Source: Hordeum vulgare subsp. vulgare | Taxonomy: Eukaryota; Streptophyta; Magnoliopsida; Poales; Poaceae | Length of the DNA: 64,000 nt | Direction of reading: 5' to 3' | Assembly: GCF_904849725.1 (NCBI RefSeq) | Contig: NC_058520.1 | Span: 535,422,083 to 535,486,082, forward strand | Part shown: in pieces, positions 1-12,838 of the stretch | Layout of the letters: every line of letters begins with the position of its first letter | How positions within the stretch are numbered: position 1 is the first letter of the stretch | The notes under the pieces: generated by a model | Seen by the model: the letters and a program-made list of their open reading frames with translations, nothing else | The model's database searches: none | What the model was told of the DNA's origin: nothing | Translations under genes and position numbers: made by a program

Positions 1-2960
1 TAGACATCCCTCTAGTCATTCAAGTGGCCCATGATCCAAATCCACTAACTCAAGTCCGATCATCACGTGAGTTGAGATTAGTTTCAATGGTGAACATCTC
101 CATGTTGATCATATCAATTATATGATTCATGCTCGACCTTTCGGTCTCTTGTGTTCTGAGGCCATATTTGTACATTCTAGGCTCATCAAGTTTAACCCGA
201 GTGTTCCGCGTGTGCAACTGTTTTGCATCCGTTGTGTGAACGTTGAGTCTATCACACCCGATCATCACGTGGTGTATCGAAACGACGAACTGTCGCAACG
301 GTGCACAGTCGGGGAGAACACAATTTTATCTTGAAATTTTCGTGAGGGATCACCTTATAATGCTACCGTCGTCCTAAGAAAAATAAGGTGCATAAAAGGA
401 TTAACATCACATGCAAATCAAAAGTGACATGATATAGCCATGAACTTGTGCTTCTTGATCTCCATCACCAAAGCACTGGCATGATCTCCATCGTCACCGG
501 CACCGCACGATGATCTCCATAATCATGATCTCCATCATCGTGTTGCCATCGAGGTTGCCGCACTATCTATGATGTTACAACTAAAGCTACTGCCTAGCGA
601 TATAGCAAGAGCATCTGCAAGCGCAAAATAAATTTAAAGTCAACCCGATGGCTCCTGCCAGTTGCCATAGTATCGATGTGCAAGTCGATATTTAACTATT
701 ACAACATGATCATCTCATACATCCAATATATTCATATCATGTCATTGGCCATATCACATCACAAGCATACCCTGCAAAAACAAGTTAGACGTCCTCTAAT
801 TTGTTGTCACATGTTTTACGTAGCTGCTATGGGTATCTAGTATAATCGCGTCTTACTTATGCAAAGCCACAACGGTGATATGCAACTTGCTATTTCACCT
901 TCTCCAATGACCGCCTCGGAAAAATCCGATTCAACTAAAGTTGAAGAAACAGACACCCGCCAGTCATCTTTATGCAACAAGTTGCATGTCACTCGATGAA
1001 ACTGGTCTCTCGTAAGCGTACGAGTAAAGTTGGTCCGGGCCGCTTCAATCCAACAATGCCGCCGAATCAAGAAAAGACTAAGGAGGGCAGCAAATTGAAC
1101 ATCAACACCCACAAACTATTTTGTGTTCTACTCGAGATATCATGTACGCATGAACCTAGCCCATGATGCCACTATTGAGGAACGTTGCATGGGAAACAAA
1201 AAACTTTCTACGCACACGAAAGACCTATCATGGTGCTGATCATCTACGAGAGGGGAGATAGGATCCACATACCCTTGTAGATCGCTAAGCGGTAAGCGTT
1301 AAGAAACGTGGTTGATTTGGTGGAACGTCTTCACAATACAAATCGCCGCCGTCCCACGATCCGTCCCGATCTAGCGCGGAACGGACGTCACCTCCGCGTT
1401 TAGCACACGTATAGCTCGATGATGATCTACGCCTTCTTGATCCAGCAAGAGTGGGCGAAGAGTTAGATGAGTTCTCTAGCAGTGCGACGGCGTGGTGGCG
1501 ATGGTGGTGGAGCTAGTCCAACAGGGATTCGCCTAAGCACCGCTGAAACTACACTAGAGGAGAAACGGATCTAGAGAGAGGGCAGCACGTGGCTAATTGT
1601 TGTGTCCAAAACCCTCAAAAACCTCTAGTATATATAGGAGGAGAGGAGAGTAGGCAGCCTTGGACCCTACTCCAAGGAGAAGGGTCGGCCGAACCAAGGA
1701 AGAGTCCACCTTCCCTTGTGGGAGGGTGGACTACTTTGGGAGGACTCCTCCTTCCCTTCCTTTGAAAGGTCTTTTACCTTTTATCTCTTAACCTAGGCAC
1801 ATGGGCCTTTGAGAGAGTCTTTGTCAGCCCACCAGGGGCTGGTCCACCTATTCTCACAGCCCAAAAGGCTCTTGGGTCGTCACGCCCCTCCCGGTGGTCC
1901 CCAGGTACACTCTCGGCACTCCCCGTATACTACCGATGAGCTCGAAACTTTTCCGGTGACCAAAACAAGACTTCCTATATATCAATCTTTACCTCCGGAC
2001 CATTCCAGAGCTCCCCGTGACGTCCAGGGTCTCATCTGGGACTCCTAACAACCTTCGGTCACCAACACCTGTAACTCAACTATACCGAAGCGTCATCGAA
2101 CCGTAAGTGTGCAGACCCTGCGGGTTCGAGAACTATGTAGACTTGACTGAGACATTCTTCGGTCAATATCCAATAGCGGGACCTGGAAATCCATTTTGGA
2201 TCCTACATATTCTATGAAGATCTCTATTGGTTGAACCTCTATATCCATGATTCAGATAATCTTGTATATCATTCCCTTTGTCCTTCGGTATGTTACTTGC
2301 CCGAGATTCGATCGTCGGTATCGACATACCTATTTCCATCTCGTTACCGGCAATTCTCTTTACTCATTTCGTAATACGGTATCCCGTGGATAACTCTTTA
2401 GGCACATTGCTTGCAAGGCTTGTTTGTGATGTTTGATTACCGAGTGGGCTTGAGATACCTCTCCGTCACACGGAGTGACAAATCACACTCTTGATCCATG
2501 CTAACTCAACGGACACCTTCAGAGATACGTGTAGAGCACCTTTATAGTCACCCACTAATGTTGTGACATTTTACACATGAGGCATTCCTCCAGTGTGAGT
2601 GAGTCACATGATCTTATGGTCATAGGAATGTATACTTGACATGCAGAAAACAATAGCAACAAAATAACACGATCATATGCTATGTTTATAGTTTGGGTAT
2701 TCTCCATTAAATCATTCCCCTAATGATGTGATCCCGTTATCAAGTGACATCACTTGTCTATGGCCAGGAAACCTTGACCATCTTTGATCAACGAGCTTGT
2801 CAACTAGAGGCTCACTCGGGACAGTGTGTTGTCTATGTATCCACACATGTATTTGACTTTCCAATCAATACAATTGTAGCATGGATAATAGACGATTATC
2901 ATGAACAAGGAAATATAATAATAACAAATTTATTATTGCCTCTAGGGCATATTTCCAACA
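1..2960 (-). mobile_element. Angela/BARE-like Copia retrotransposon, 5' LTR plus leader, cut by the left window edge
   Basis: Read on the minus strand, an LTR (2960 to 1173) is followed by a primer-binding-like stretch reading GTGGCATCATGGGC at 1172-1159. This is a decayed form of the TGGTATCAGAGC (initiator-Met tRNA) site of this lineage. After it come about 1.16 kb of leader without credible ORFs. The leader resembles what I remember of Angela 5' untranslated sequence, including the stretch around 320-360 and the part around 950-1000. gag and pol would lie to the left of base 1. The first five bases outside the LTR (CATGA, 2961-2965) should be one copy of the TSD; the other copy is off the window. 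The family name comes from memory. Confidence 0.75.
1173..2960 (-). repeat. 5' LTR of the Angela/BARE-like element
   Basis: On the minus strand the LTR begins TGTTGGAAATATGCCC and ends near CGTTCCTCAATA, where the usual ending is CCCCAACA. Its right terminus at 2960 is clean. The length of 1788 bp is normal for Angela/BARE/WIS LTRs. It shares long blocks with the LTRs at 12839-14599, 46752-48567 and 62751 onward. The inner end is mutated (CAATA for CAACA), which fits an old copy. Confidence 0.8.
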
Positions 2961-3489
2961 CATGAGTGGAGTAATAGTAGTAGATGCAGAATCGTTTTGA
3001 TCTAGTTGATACGGATGTGATGCCTATATGCATAATCATTGCCTTAGATATCTTCATAATTATTTGCTTTTTTATCAATTGCTCAACAGTAATTTGTTCA
3101 CCCATCGTATTATTTTCCTTTATGAGATAAGCCTCTAGTGAAATCTATGGCCCGCGGGTCTATTTTCCATATTATATTTTCACATCTATAAACCAAAAAT
3201 ACCAAAAATACTTTCCTGTAATTTATTTACTTTTTTCGCGCAATCTTTTATATCTATCTCTATCAGATCTCATCCTTGCAAATAACTCTGAAGGGATTGA
3301 CAACCCCTTTATAGAGGTCGGCGCAAGTGTTTGATTCTTTGTGTAGGTACTACTATTGGGGCCTTGCTTGTTCCTCCTACTGGATTGATACCTTGGTTCT
3401 CAACAATCTGAGGAAAATGCTTATCTTCTTGGTTGCATCACCCTTTCCTCTTCAAGGGAAAACCAATGCAAGCTCAAGAGGTAGCAAGT
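2961..3489 (+). repeat. 3' part of a Gypsy-type LTR, split from its 5' part by the Angela insertion
   Basis: Noncoding sequence containing the module 'ggattgataccttggttctc' near 3381 and ending around 'agaggtagcaag' near 3488. As I remember it, this is the 3' end of a common Triticeae Gypsy LTR. Immediately to the right, decayed pol sequence in the opposite orientation begins. The left part of the LTR should lie beyond the Angela element, outside the window. Neither end is proven here. Confidence 0.45.
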
Positions 3490-3549
3490 ATGTATTGTAC
3501 TCTTTAGGGAGTTTGGCTTCCGTCCATTCAGCTAGAAAGTCTGCCAACA

Positions 3550-4990
3550 CGTGAGTTTGATAGCTTGGTGTGGTCAATACTTGATCTCAAAGGGTAAGAG
3601 CTCTATGGACCATTTGGTTATGCGGCCCGTGGCGTCCTTGTTATTGATTATATCATTCACGGGTACTTCAGATGCTATCGTGGCTGAACACTCTTGCAAG
3701 TAGTGTCAAAGCTTGCCAGATGCCATCAAAATCGTGTAAGCTATCTTTTGGTAGTGCAGGTAGCGAGTTTTGCACGGGCTAAGGACTTCGGATACATAGT
3801 AGACTGGTTTTTGTATCCGTAGTTTGTGGTCGATTGCGTCTCATTCGACCACGAGTAATACACTGACAATGTGATTGGTGGCCGATATGTACAATAGCAT
3901 TGGTTCTCCTGTTGTAGGTGTTGTCAGTATTGGGCTACAAGCTAGCAATGTTTTAATTTCCTCCATGGCTATTGTTGCTTCTTGAGTCCACTCAAAGTTT
4001 TTTGTTTCGCTTGAGTAGTCTATAGAGCGGTTGTGCCTTTTCGTCGAGGCGAGAGATAAAATGGCTTAACACCGCCACAAAGCCCGTCGGTTTTTGTACA
4101 TGTTTCAACTGTGTCAGGATCGCTAACTGGGATAGAGCTCGGATTTTTGCCGGATTGGGCTCTATCCCTCTATGGGAGATAATGAAACTGACTAATTTAC
4201 TTGCGGGGCAACGAAGACACACTTCTCCGGATTGAGTCACATGTCATATTTCTAGAGATTGTCAAAGGTTTGTCGGAGGTCGTCCACCACCTGACTGGCG
4301 TGTTTGGTCTTGATGACCACGTCATCCACGTATGCCTCCACTGTCTTGCCGATTTTTTTTTCTAGGCATGTGTGAATCATGTGGTGATATGTGGCACCTG
4401 CGTTCTTTAACCCAAAGGACTTTGTGTTGACACAGAATGGCTCGTAGGCAGTGATGAAAGCAGGTTTGGCCTGATCAGATTCCTTCATCTTTATTTGATG
4501 GTATCAGGAGTAAGAATCAAGGAAACATAGTGAGTCGTGTCCTTCGGTGGCATCAATGATTTGGTCTATGCGAAGTAAAGGGAATAGATCCTTAGGTCAG
4601 GCTTTATTGAGGTCTTTGAAATCGACACATAACCGCTAGGATTTGTCCTTCTTTGGGACCATGACCAGATTTGCCAACCACTCGGGGTGTTTGATGTCTC
4701 GAATGAATCCGACTTCAAGCAATTCTGCTAGTTCGGTGCCCATGGCTTGACGCTTGGGATCGGAGAAGCGACATAATGTCTGTTTGACGGGTTTGAAGCC
4801 ATCGATTATGTTCAATTTGTGCTCGGCCAGTCTTCGAGGGATTCATGGCATGTATGAAGGGTGCCACACAAATATATCCTTATTTTCTTGTAAGAATGTG
4901 CACAATGCTTCATCGACCGCAGGGTCGAGTTATGCTCCGATGGACGCTGTTTTAGTCTGGTCCATCAGGTGGACTTGAAATTTGACTATT
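3550..4990 (-). pseudogene. Gypsy pol remnant: reverse transcriptase and RNase H
   Basis: Two open pieces (4252-4488 and 3992-4240) and the flanking broken sequence encode a reverse transcriptase. The catalytic box reads EAYVDDVVIKTK (YVDD, near 4320), preceded by SFGLKNAGATY, the conserved palm-domain stretch. The next piece holds the RT connection (FIISHRGIEPNPAKI), typical of Gypsy pol. Further on, about 3500-3560, comes LADFLAEWTEA, the usual end of the RNase H domain. Stops between the pieces mean no active enzyme. A replication function is inferred from the family only. Confidence 0.75.
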
Positions 4991-5862
4991 TCGTCGACGG
5001 GCTTGAAGGATGTGGAGTTGGGTCTCTTCCTAAGAGTTATATCATCCGTGTCGACCATCGATATTAGTTCAACGAGTTCTTCAACTGCAAGGGCCTCCGA
5101 AAGTGCCTCGAGGGCGAGCGTTGTAGTTTTATTCTCAATCCCTAGAGCCATATCCGGATCGCTTATGGGAGTAATGACATTGTTAGGCCCGGGTATTTTG
5201 AGTTTCATGTACCATAATGTGGTATGGCCTGGAATTTGGTGAAGGCCTCTCGTCCCAAAATAGCGTGATAACCACTTTTGAAGGGTACGATATGGAAGAT
5301 GAGTTCTTTGGACCTGTAATTCTCCTAGGGTGTCGAATACTACATCGAGCGAGACTCGGCCTGTGCATCGCGCTTCTCTTCCGGGGATAATTCCTCGAAA
5401 GGTTGTGCTGCTCCATTCGATGCGAGATCTATTGAACTGCATTTTATCCAAGGTATCCTCATAAATGAGGTTTAAACCACTGTCGCCATCCACTACTACC
5501 TTGGATAGTTTGAAACCATCTATAATGGGATTAAGGACTAATGCGGCGGGTGTTTGGTTAGAACGTATTCCAGGTTGGTCTTCCTCCGTAAAGGTTATAG
5601 GCGTGTTTGTCCAAGGATTTGTTGCTGCCACCATGACTACCTGGTCGGTTTCTCGGAGATCCCTTTTCCTTTGATTATTTGAGGAGAAAGTCTCGTAAAT
5701 CGTGAGTACGGCGACACTATTGTGAGACAGTTTGAATGAACGCCATTGCAGTGGTTTGGTCCCGAGGATAACCTCTCCGCTTTTAGCGACCTGCCTGACG
5801 ACCCAACAGGCTCGAAGCATGTGAGTCAAATCAGTGTTGGGTAATGGGAATGTATATGACAT
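4930..5862 (-). pseudogene. Gypsy protease region (310-aa open segment)
   Basis: This is the longest open stretch of the element, 310 codons. Around residue 120 it contains VVVDGDSGLNLIY, the aspartic-protease active-site region of plant Gypsy elements. The usual triplet there is D-x-S-G, commonly written VDGGSGLN; here one Gly is Asp. The N-terminal part has NPIIDGFKLSKV just before it. The C-terminal part (PVDEIVKFQVH) leads into the RT linker. It lies between the gag remnant (upstream) and the RT remnant (downstream) on the same strand. It has no proper start, and the downstream frame is broken, so I treat it as a pseudogene fragment. Confidence 0.65.
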
Positions 5863-5865
5863 GGG

Positions 5866-6300
5866 TTGTCCAGTAGTTTATCAAGTACGGTTTGGGATCC
5901 GTCAAGGGGTTTGTTCTTCTTATTTGAGGGCCCGCACTCGATCAATCGTTGTTGGGGCGTGTGCTTCCTTCGAGCTTCTCTGGGCCGCTCGGTATGGATT
6001 GGTTCCACTTGCAATAGTTGATATTGCCATGTGCTTTCCATGGCACACTATCTATGCATCAAAGTAGAAATTTCGGTAAGGCTTTGTATGTGGCGACGAA
6101 GGAGGGCACTTAAGATTCCCTCCTCATGGCAGTTATGCCATAATATGTCTATAATATCGTGGCCGCTGGAATTCTGTATCTGGTTTATGGTCAGTAGAAA
6201 TCTAGCCCAGAAGTGTTGGACTGTTTCCCCTGGCTTTTGCCGGATGTGGTGGACATCCCACACGCTAGGCTTTTCTCAGATGCTCACATGGCGCCTAGAT
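5866..6300 (-). pseudogene. Gypsy gag remnant
   Basis: The open piece at 6048-6263 reads RQKPGETVQHFWARFLLT, which matches the capsid-region pattern of plant Gypsy gag proteins (Q-x-x-G-E-T-V-x-x-F-W-x-R-F). It sits between the leader and the protease remnant on the same strand. Stops flank the piece. No zinc knuckle could be placed with confidence, so only the family-level assignment is supported. Confidence 0.6.
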
Positions 6301-7163
6301 TGGGAGGTGGGTGGGGGGGGAATTTGGTGTTTCAACAAAACACCTGCCTCTGGTATCGCCAATCGTGTGTGATAACATTGAGGAGTTCGGAGCATCAAGT
6401 TCAGAGCCTCGACGGCCGACCGGACACGACTGTTTACATTTCGAATTGCGTTCGGGGCATAACTTTATTGTCGTATCACCTAGAGAGTCTGGATTACTAG
6501 ACACCGGGACATAGATGGTTTTGAGTTCCGATGATCAGGGGGACGAACCTCCCACTCGTTCCTCAACAGTGGCGATTAGGTGCCTGATTGGTGGGATATG
6601 AATTTCCCGACTATCGTGTGTGATCCTGATCTGGTCGTAGATCGACGGTTAGTCATGGGATACTCACATGGCTGAATTCGACCAAGCAGCTCGTCTAATT
6701 TCTTAATATGCACGGCGTCCATGCTCCGGGAATCCGTGGGATCAACTGGAGGGGTCGCTGTCGTTGGAATATTCGGAGCCGTGCCGGAGTTGCATTCACC
6801 CGTCGGTTATCCGCATAAAGTGTCGGGTTGAGGCTTCAAGGCCGAAGCCTGGTCGGGAGTCGTGTCGAGGACGATATCCGCCTCCTCTCATGTAGAGGCA
6901 TCAAAGTAAAAAGGTGTTGTCAGAATAAGGTCACCCTGGGGATCGGCGACGAACTCTAAGTTCCCAAAACTTATCTCTTGATCGGGGGCAAGGCTTCTGA
7001 CTCGGTCTAGGCGACCGATTGGATTCGCATGCAGCACGATGCTGCCGAACATGAAGATCTGCCCAGTGACAAAAAACGTCCCCGGTGCGATGTCGTCGTT
7101 AATGATGAGGCGAACCACCAATCCTTCCTTAGTTCCACAATGGGCTCTCAATGAAAGCACCAA

Positions 7164-7677
7164 TGTCGGTGTCAATCTCGGCTGACCTCGAGTAGGGAGT
7201 CCAAACTATGGATATTGGACCGATGGGTAATAAGGGACAAAAGAGATCGTATTTTACCGAGGTTCGGCCCCTCTTGATGGAGGTAAAACCCTACGCCTTG
7301 CTCTTGTTATATTAATGAAGTACTACATGGTACAGAGTTGATCTATCTCGAGATCGGATGTTGTGGTCTAAAACCCTAATCGTAAAAAGTGTAAGTCTTC
7401 TATGAACTACAACCCCTGGTTTATATAGACACCAGGGGTGTTTAGGGTTTACACAGTGATGGTTACATCAAGGAAAGGAATATACGGATTAGCATGTTCT
7501 CTTGGCCTACACGCCAAGTCTTCGAAAGAGTCCACCTTGATCTCCATATATTCAACGATGATCGAATGTCCTAAGAGTCCAGACCTTGAGAGCAGATAAG
7601 TGGCCTGAAGACCCGCTTAATCCTGGACTCCCTGAGCGGGTTTGAGGGGTCCGGCTATAGATGCCCTAACATTGACA
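7164..7677 (-). repeat. 5' LTR of the decayed Gypsy element
   Basis: On the minus strand it begins TGTCAATGTTAGGGC and ends GATTGACACCGACA, giving TG...CA ends and 514 bp. It is followed directly by the PBS-like stretch at 7144-7163 (minus: TTGGTGCTTTCATTGAGAGC). No second LTR is in the window to confirm the ends. Confidence 0.6.
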
Positions 7678-8600
7678 ATTCTTTCACGACTGAGATCATG
7701 TCTATGCCTCGACAGTTCCAACACAAAGTGTTCATTGATCTATGTGGCTCTTTGCCAGGGAGGCTACTGAATGCTACTTGTAAACTGCATTGGAGTAAGC
7801 TGGAATCTGCAAAACAATTATACAAAAAAGAAGATAATGTAATATTGACTCTTTGTTAGATCAACAATAACGCATATGAGATCCACTCAGCATTTTCATC
7901 ATGGTCTTCCCTTTTCAATGATTTTACAAAAGAAAAATAATTGAGAGAAACATACTGAATTATATTTGAACTTTTGGTTTTTTCAAAGAAAGCAAGTAAA
8001 TAAGGGAAAAACAAAAACGAGAAAAACTATTTATATAGGAACGCTCCCAACAATCAAGAGAAATATTTTTGGGTTTTATTTTAGTGCTACAAGCTGATTA
8101 AACAAGAAATTAAATCTAAAAGAAGCGAGAAATATTTTTAGATTTTAAAAGTTTTTCAAACACACAAGAAGAAGGTGAAAATAAGAACTAACATGGATAC
8201 ACAATGAAAGATGATGAATACTAATAGTTGATAAGAAAAGTGTGAACATGAATTTAATATCGGTGAGAAATACGTATTTCCCCAAGCTTAGGGTTTAGGC
8301 CTGGCTTGGCAATAACCATTGCTGATGTGGGTAATAATCAAAGTGGTCGCTCGTGGAGGCATTCTGTGCCGCCTCCTCATCCAAGCAAGCGGCCTCCAGT
8401 GTTGCGTTGTACTCATGTGCTTCGTTCTCATGAATCAAATATCTTCATTTGTTCTTAAAATCAAGAAGAGCAGGAGCATGCAACATAACAAAGACAATAC
8501 AACATTTATTAAATGTTAAGATGTAATCATAATCATGAGCCTTGTCTTTAATAAACTCATGACGCTGCATTGTCTCAAAGTTTAAGTATGTATAAGACAA
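7678..8600. other. AT-rich non-coding stretch, probably Athila-like internal sequence
   Basis: No supportable gene. On the minus strand near 8282-8300 the phrase CTAAGCTTGGGGAAA occurs. It resembles the repeated 'taagcttggggat' phrase of Triticeae Athila-type internal regions, which fits the ORF1-like remnant just to the right. Confidence 0.35.
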
Positions 8601-8604
8601 CATA

Positions 8605-9290
8605 TGATCGTTAGGTTAAGGTGAGACTCTTAGCATTGTGGCTACACGGAAGGCATAGAGTCCTCCGTACAAGTCACCATTAATTGCATTAAGATGCAGC
8701 CTATGTGCAACAATTGCCTCAAGATTAAATCGCTTCTCTCCAGTTAAGACAGTATGAATAATTCTGAAGTCAGGAGCATAGAACGCACTACAATCTTGCT
8801 TGTCCACAATATATTTCCAATTAAACAATTCAAAGTAACGAATAGAAGGAAATTGAATACTTTTTATTCTAGCATGCGTAAGTCATCTATCCTCACCACT
8901 TCATAGACTCTCGAGGAACATATAATAATCAGATTTTTGTGGTTCACTAAGTGAGCCACAATAAGGAAGTTTGCATGCATCACAAAAAATTTCTAAAGTC
9001 ATACTATAAGATTTATCATAAAGATGAAACATAACTCTAGAAGTACGATAGTGATACTCAAACCTTTGTGTGAACGAATGGATAAGATTATAATGTTCAA
9101 CGCACCTACCTGGGAGGAAGGCGATGATGTTGGTATTATAAATATATTGATCAAATTCTTCCTTAATACTGGCATCCAACATGAACTCATTGCATGGCGA
9201 GCAACATGATTTAGCGTCGGCCATGCCAACTAAGCTTGTCCTTGGTTCAACGTAAGTTTGTCGTGCCGAGATCTCGCTCGATGACTCACT
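8605..9290 (-). pseudogene. Athila ORF1-like protein remnant
   Basis: Two open pieces (8901-9224 and 8616-8828) read as one broken protein. The first has RFEYHYRTSRVMFHLYDKSY and then FCDACKLPYCG. The second has YAPDFRIIHTVLTGEKRFNL followed by INGDLYGGLYAFRVA. These follow the pattern of the plant Athila ORF-1 family: F-x-L-Y-D-x-x-Y, then C-A-P-D...TG-x-K-x-(Y/F)-N-L and NGD-x-x-GG-I/L-Y-A-x-R-V-A. Between the pieces are at least two in-frame stops, one at a position normally Trp. The protein's role in the parent element is unclear. Nothing here suggests activity. Confidence 0.6.
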
Positions 9291-9299
9291 AGAGAATTT

Positions 9300-10434
9300 C
9301 TCCTTGAAAAACCCCTCCTAAAGATGTTCATTTTTTAAGAATAAATTTCTAAAATTTTTGAACCACAAAATTATGTCAACAAATCCTTTAAGATTGATAA
9401 CAATTACTCATATGTATGTCTAGAGGCTATATCAAGCATTCAAACTACTTGGACCTCAAAGAATTCAACATGCAAGCTCATTTTCAGTAGCACCAAGAGC
9501 AGCAAAATGTGCGAAATATAGTCCATTAAAACAAAAACTAATTGGAGCAATGAAGGAGTCACATACCAAGGGGCAACCCTACAAAACAGTTTCAGAACCG
9601 GAGTTTCGAGCAAATAGATCAAAAATCTCTGGTTTGAGAGCAAGAACACGAGAGAGAGAGCAATTAGAATATTTTTCTAGAGGTAGAAGAGGGAGTGGGC
9701 TTAAGAGATAAGTGAGGGGGTCCGTATGGGTCCCTCAAGCCATCAAAGCGTACACGGGGGTGGACGTGTCCTGTTGGCTTCACACCAACACGTGCATCTC
9801 CATGGGGTGTTCTCAGCTCCAAAAAAATATAAATATTTTGCAGAAAATCATGTAATTTTTTTGCGACATTCTGAGCACTTTTATTTTTAGGATATTTTTA
9901 TTACAAGGATAATTCAAAAAATATATAATTTTAACAAATTATTTTATTAAACTATAAATATCAAAGGGCAACTATAAATACAAGAAGGTATGCTTACTAA
10001 ATTCATCAATCACATGCCTCTTCAAAATGATACATTAATAAGGTTTATGTCATGTTTTTTCATCTTCGAGGGACGATAAAAATTATTGAGGCACATAATG
10101 TCGCTAAATCCACCCTAGATCTTCTTGTGGGTTGCCATCTTTGTCTCCTTCAGCCTTCGGATACTTTTTAGCGCATTACACATGCTAGCGTTTATATATA
10201 CACGTATATACTCACTCGTGTGAAACTTTAATTATATTCATATGAAAGTTATTATTGATCAATAAAGTCAAGTCGTTTAGTCTAAAGAAAAAGCTATAGT
10301 CGCCGTACTAATTCCTACTTTCATCTCCCATGAATTCGCGAATGGACCGACCCAGTAATTAGTTTCAAGTTAGGGCGTCACTCACCTGGTCTCGCTGTTC
10401 GCTCCGTTTATAGTTTGATTTTACTCAGTTTTTC
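9300..10434. other. Gene-free stretch
   Basis: AT-rich sequence without a supportable ORF, RNA gene or repeat boundary. A short GA-rich run lies at 9650-9660, and a GC-richer patch at about 9700-9815 has no recognised identity. Confidence 0.4.
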
Positions 10435-11735
10435 TTGTCTTCTTCCTTTTTTCATCTTATTGTTGGTTTCTTTTTCCTTCTTTTCTTCACAATTTTTATC
10501 TCGTTATATTTTTGTTTATTCAACACATGCCACTGTTTTCTCATACACATTGTAGATTTTTATCTGGTTCAGGTTATTTTTTTGTTTTCTTTATTTCTCT
10601 CCTGGTTTTCATCTGTTTTCTTTAGGTTTTTATTTTATTTTCAACACATGCCACCACTTTCCGATACACATTGTAGATTTTTTTTCCAACAAAAAGACAT
10701 TGTGCATTTTTTGTACAAAAATACATTGTAATTTTTTTTAACATCAATAATATTCTTTTATATTCATTTTACATATTTCGAACACATTATAATTTTTCTA
10801 AAGTAATATGTTGTGCTGTCTATTTGTTTACACATAGTATTTTTTTGTATACACTAGAAACATTTTTATGCATGTTTAAGTTTTTTATAAATAGATGACT
10901 AATTTTATTCCAGTCATATGTTTTTATATGGGAAATGATTCTTCTCAACCGGTTGATTTCTTAGATCCCATCTGTCGCCCCGCTCGCAAAACACGTGTTC
11001 CACGTGACATGTCGCTTTGTTTCTGGTGGTTTTTCTTAGCTTCTGCAACACACCAATGTTGCAAGTTTCTTTTATAACATTAAATATGTTGCATAAACAT
11101 GAGGTGAAAAAATAATTCTGCAATAAACGCTCTGTTGCAGAAACAAATCTGCGATCTAACTCTAGTTGCAAAAAAAATGTGCAACAAGACCTATGTTTCC
11201 TACAACAAGACCTATGTTACAAAGATGGAGGGCGCCGATGCACCAAATCCAACGCTCGGATAGCCGGTCGATCTTTTAAAAAGATCAGCTGGCAGACGTG
11301 TAGCAGTCCCCTTTATATATATTTTTTTAGTACAGAGCATACATTTTTTATACACATTATGAACATTTCTATAGACATTTAACATTTTGTCAAGTACATG
11401 ATTAACATTTTTATCTGAATACACATTTGATGTCTTTTTTTCATGGACATTGTAAAAAGATTGTATATATTAGGAACATTTTTATACAAGTTTAATATAC
11501 TTGAATACATAGTTAACATCTCTTTAAAATATATGTTTTGGACTTCTACATTTTCATACACGTTGCACATTTTTCGTGTGCATCAGAAACATTTTTTATA
11601 CTTGTTAAACATCATTTTTGTACCATTACAACTCTTTTTAAATATGTAATTGTTGTTTAAAAACTGAAAAATAAATACCACGAAAAAACAGACGAAGAAA
11701 CAAAAACCCCAGGGAAAAAATACAGAAAAAGAAAA
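10435..11735. other. AT-rich degenerate repeat region
   Basis: Long T-rich stretches with many variants of 'aacatttttatac' (for example near 10740-10870 and 11340-11600). These look like a decayed short-period repeat on both strands. In the middle (about 10920-11300) lies a block with repeated 'ttgca' words and the near-palindrome 'gatcttttaaaaagatc' at 11269-11285, possibly a DNA-transposon remnant. The open frames here are low-complexity artefacts. Confidence 0.35.
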
Positions 11736-12039
11736 CAATGCACACATGTGGAAGACGTACACCTGTGTGCTCTCATCCTGGACTGGACCTGGCCCATTTA
11801 CATGATCTCTTCAACGATTCCACGTTAGGGGGCTCTGCAAGCGACACATCGTGCACCCATTTTTCTACTTGCACATCACCCGAATCACTTTGCAATATAG
11901 CTGGGCACAAGCACATGACCCGCCTAGTGTTGCTTTTTTTTACGCGGGGTCATGTTTTTTTTTTGCTGGGGACTAGCCTAGTGAGGTTGATGCTACAAGT
12001 TGGGTTTCTTAAAGAACTACACTTGCTGCAAGAGAATCT

Positions 12040-12465
12040 TTGGTCCCCTCGCGTAGAACTTTCATCTTGGCGCTAAGAGGCAAGGGGACCTTGGATCTTC
12101 AAGAGTTTGACGTGTTTCGTCAATATCTAGTGATCATCGTACTTTGCGAGAATAAAATGACACTCCTTCTTTTCTTAGGGTACCATAAAGTTAGAGAGTT
12201 TTGCTTCTTCGCAGATCCGATATTCGTGTCTCATGCGTTTATGTTGGTGTGCCAAAAAAATTCTGGTTTGATTTTTTTGAGGAAACAAAGAAACGCTAGG
12301 GTCTTCCATATGCTAGAGCAGTTCAAGACGCCTTTTGAACTTGCCCTACGAGTTCTTCATGGGCTTAGAGTTTGGAAACGTGCAGGTGTTGGTGTTGGAG
12401 GTATAGATCATTTTGTGAGGACTCAGATTAGTTGTTCCAGTTGGAATGGGTGTATTCACGATTGA
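12040..12465 (+). pseudogene. Possible LINE ORF2 C-terminal remnant (uncertain)
   Basis: A 141-codon open frame whose second half reads FLRKQRNARVFHM and later LRVWKRAG. This loosely follows the end of plant LINE ORF2 proteins (W-x-x-R-N-x-R-x-F ... W-x-x-A-G). No reverse transcriptase motif or poly-A tail was seen. It may be a chance ORF. The flanking 11738-12040 and 12466-12833 show nothing else recognisable. Confidence 0.25.
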
Positions 12466-12838
12466 TGTTTGCAACACACATTGGACTCGTGTAATCCATT
12501 TGCTCGCTTCTATGAAAATGTGGTAGTCACTGGTGTATTCTCACAAAAAATCTTTTTGGAGATGAAATGTTTCATCGACATCATGGTCAAGGTATCGTGA
12601 TTTGAGGACATGCAATCTAGGGATCTCCCTCGCCCAAGTATGTTCATTGGTCAATGAGCTCAATCATTTGGGAAGGGCGGCTCAAGGGGATTTTAGAAAC
12701 CTTTATCGGTAATGTATGTGCGGGCAAAAAAATGACAGCACCATTGCTATGGTCTGATTATGACTTCTTTGTTGAAGTTTTAGAGTATTTCATTTAGTAG
12801 ATATTGACAAAACGAAGAAGGTGTTCTCACGAGATCCC

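Larger units (their letters stand above)
3490..7677 (-). mobile_element. Decayed Gypsy LTR retrotransposon (5' LTR, PBS, gag, protease, RT, RNase H remnants)
   Basis: Minus-strand order is the LTR (7677-7164), a PBS-like site, an untranslated leader, gag (about 6300-5870), an aspartic-protease region, RT with YVDD, and RNase H remnants reaching about 3500. That is the order protease, RT, RNase H of a plant Gypsy element. All reading frames are broken by stops and shifts. The 3' LTR is missing: the pol sequence ends against the LTR remnant at 2961-3489, which probably inserted into it. TSDs cannot be checked. Confidence 0.75.

Noticed and set aside
1162..2965. CATGA at 1162-1166 and 2961-2965, as if the LTR were a solo LTR with a TSD
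   Set aside because: The bases between 1162 and 1173 align with the PBS and leader of Angela-type elements, so internal sequence starts at 1172. The left CATGA is coincidental; only the right one can be a TSD copy.
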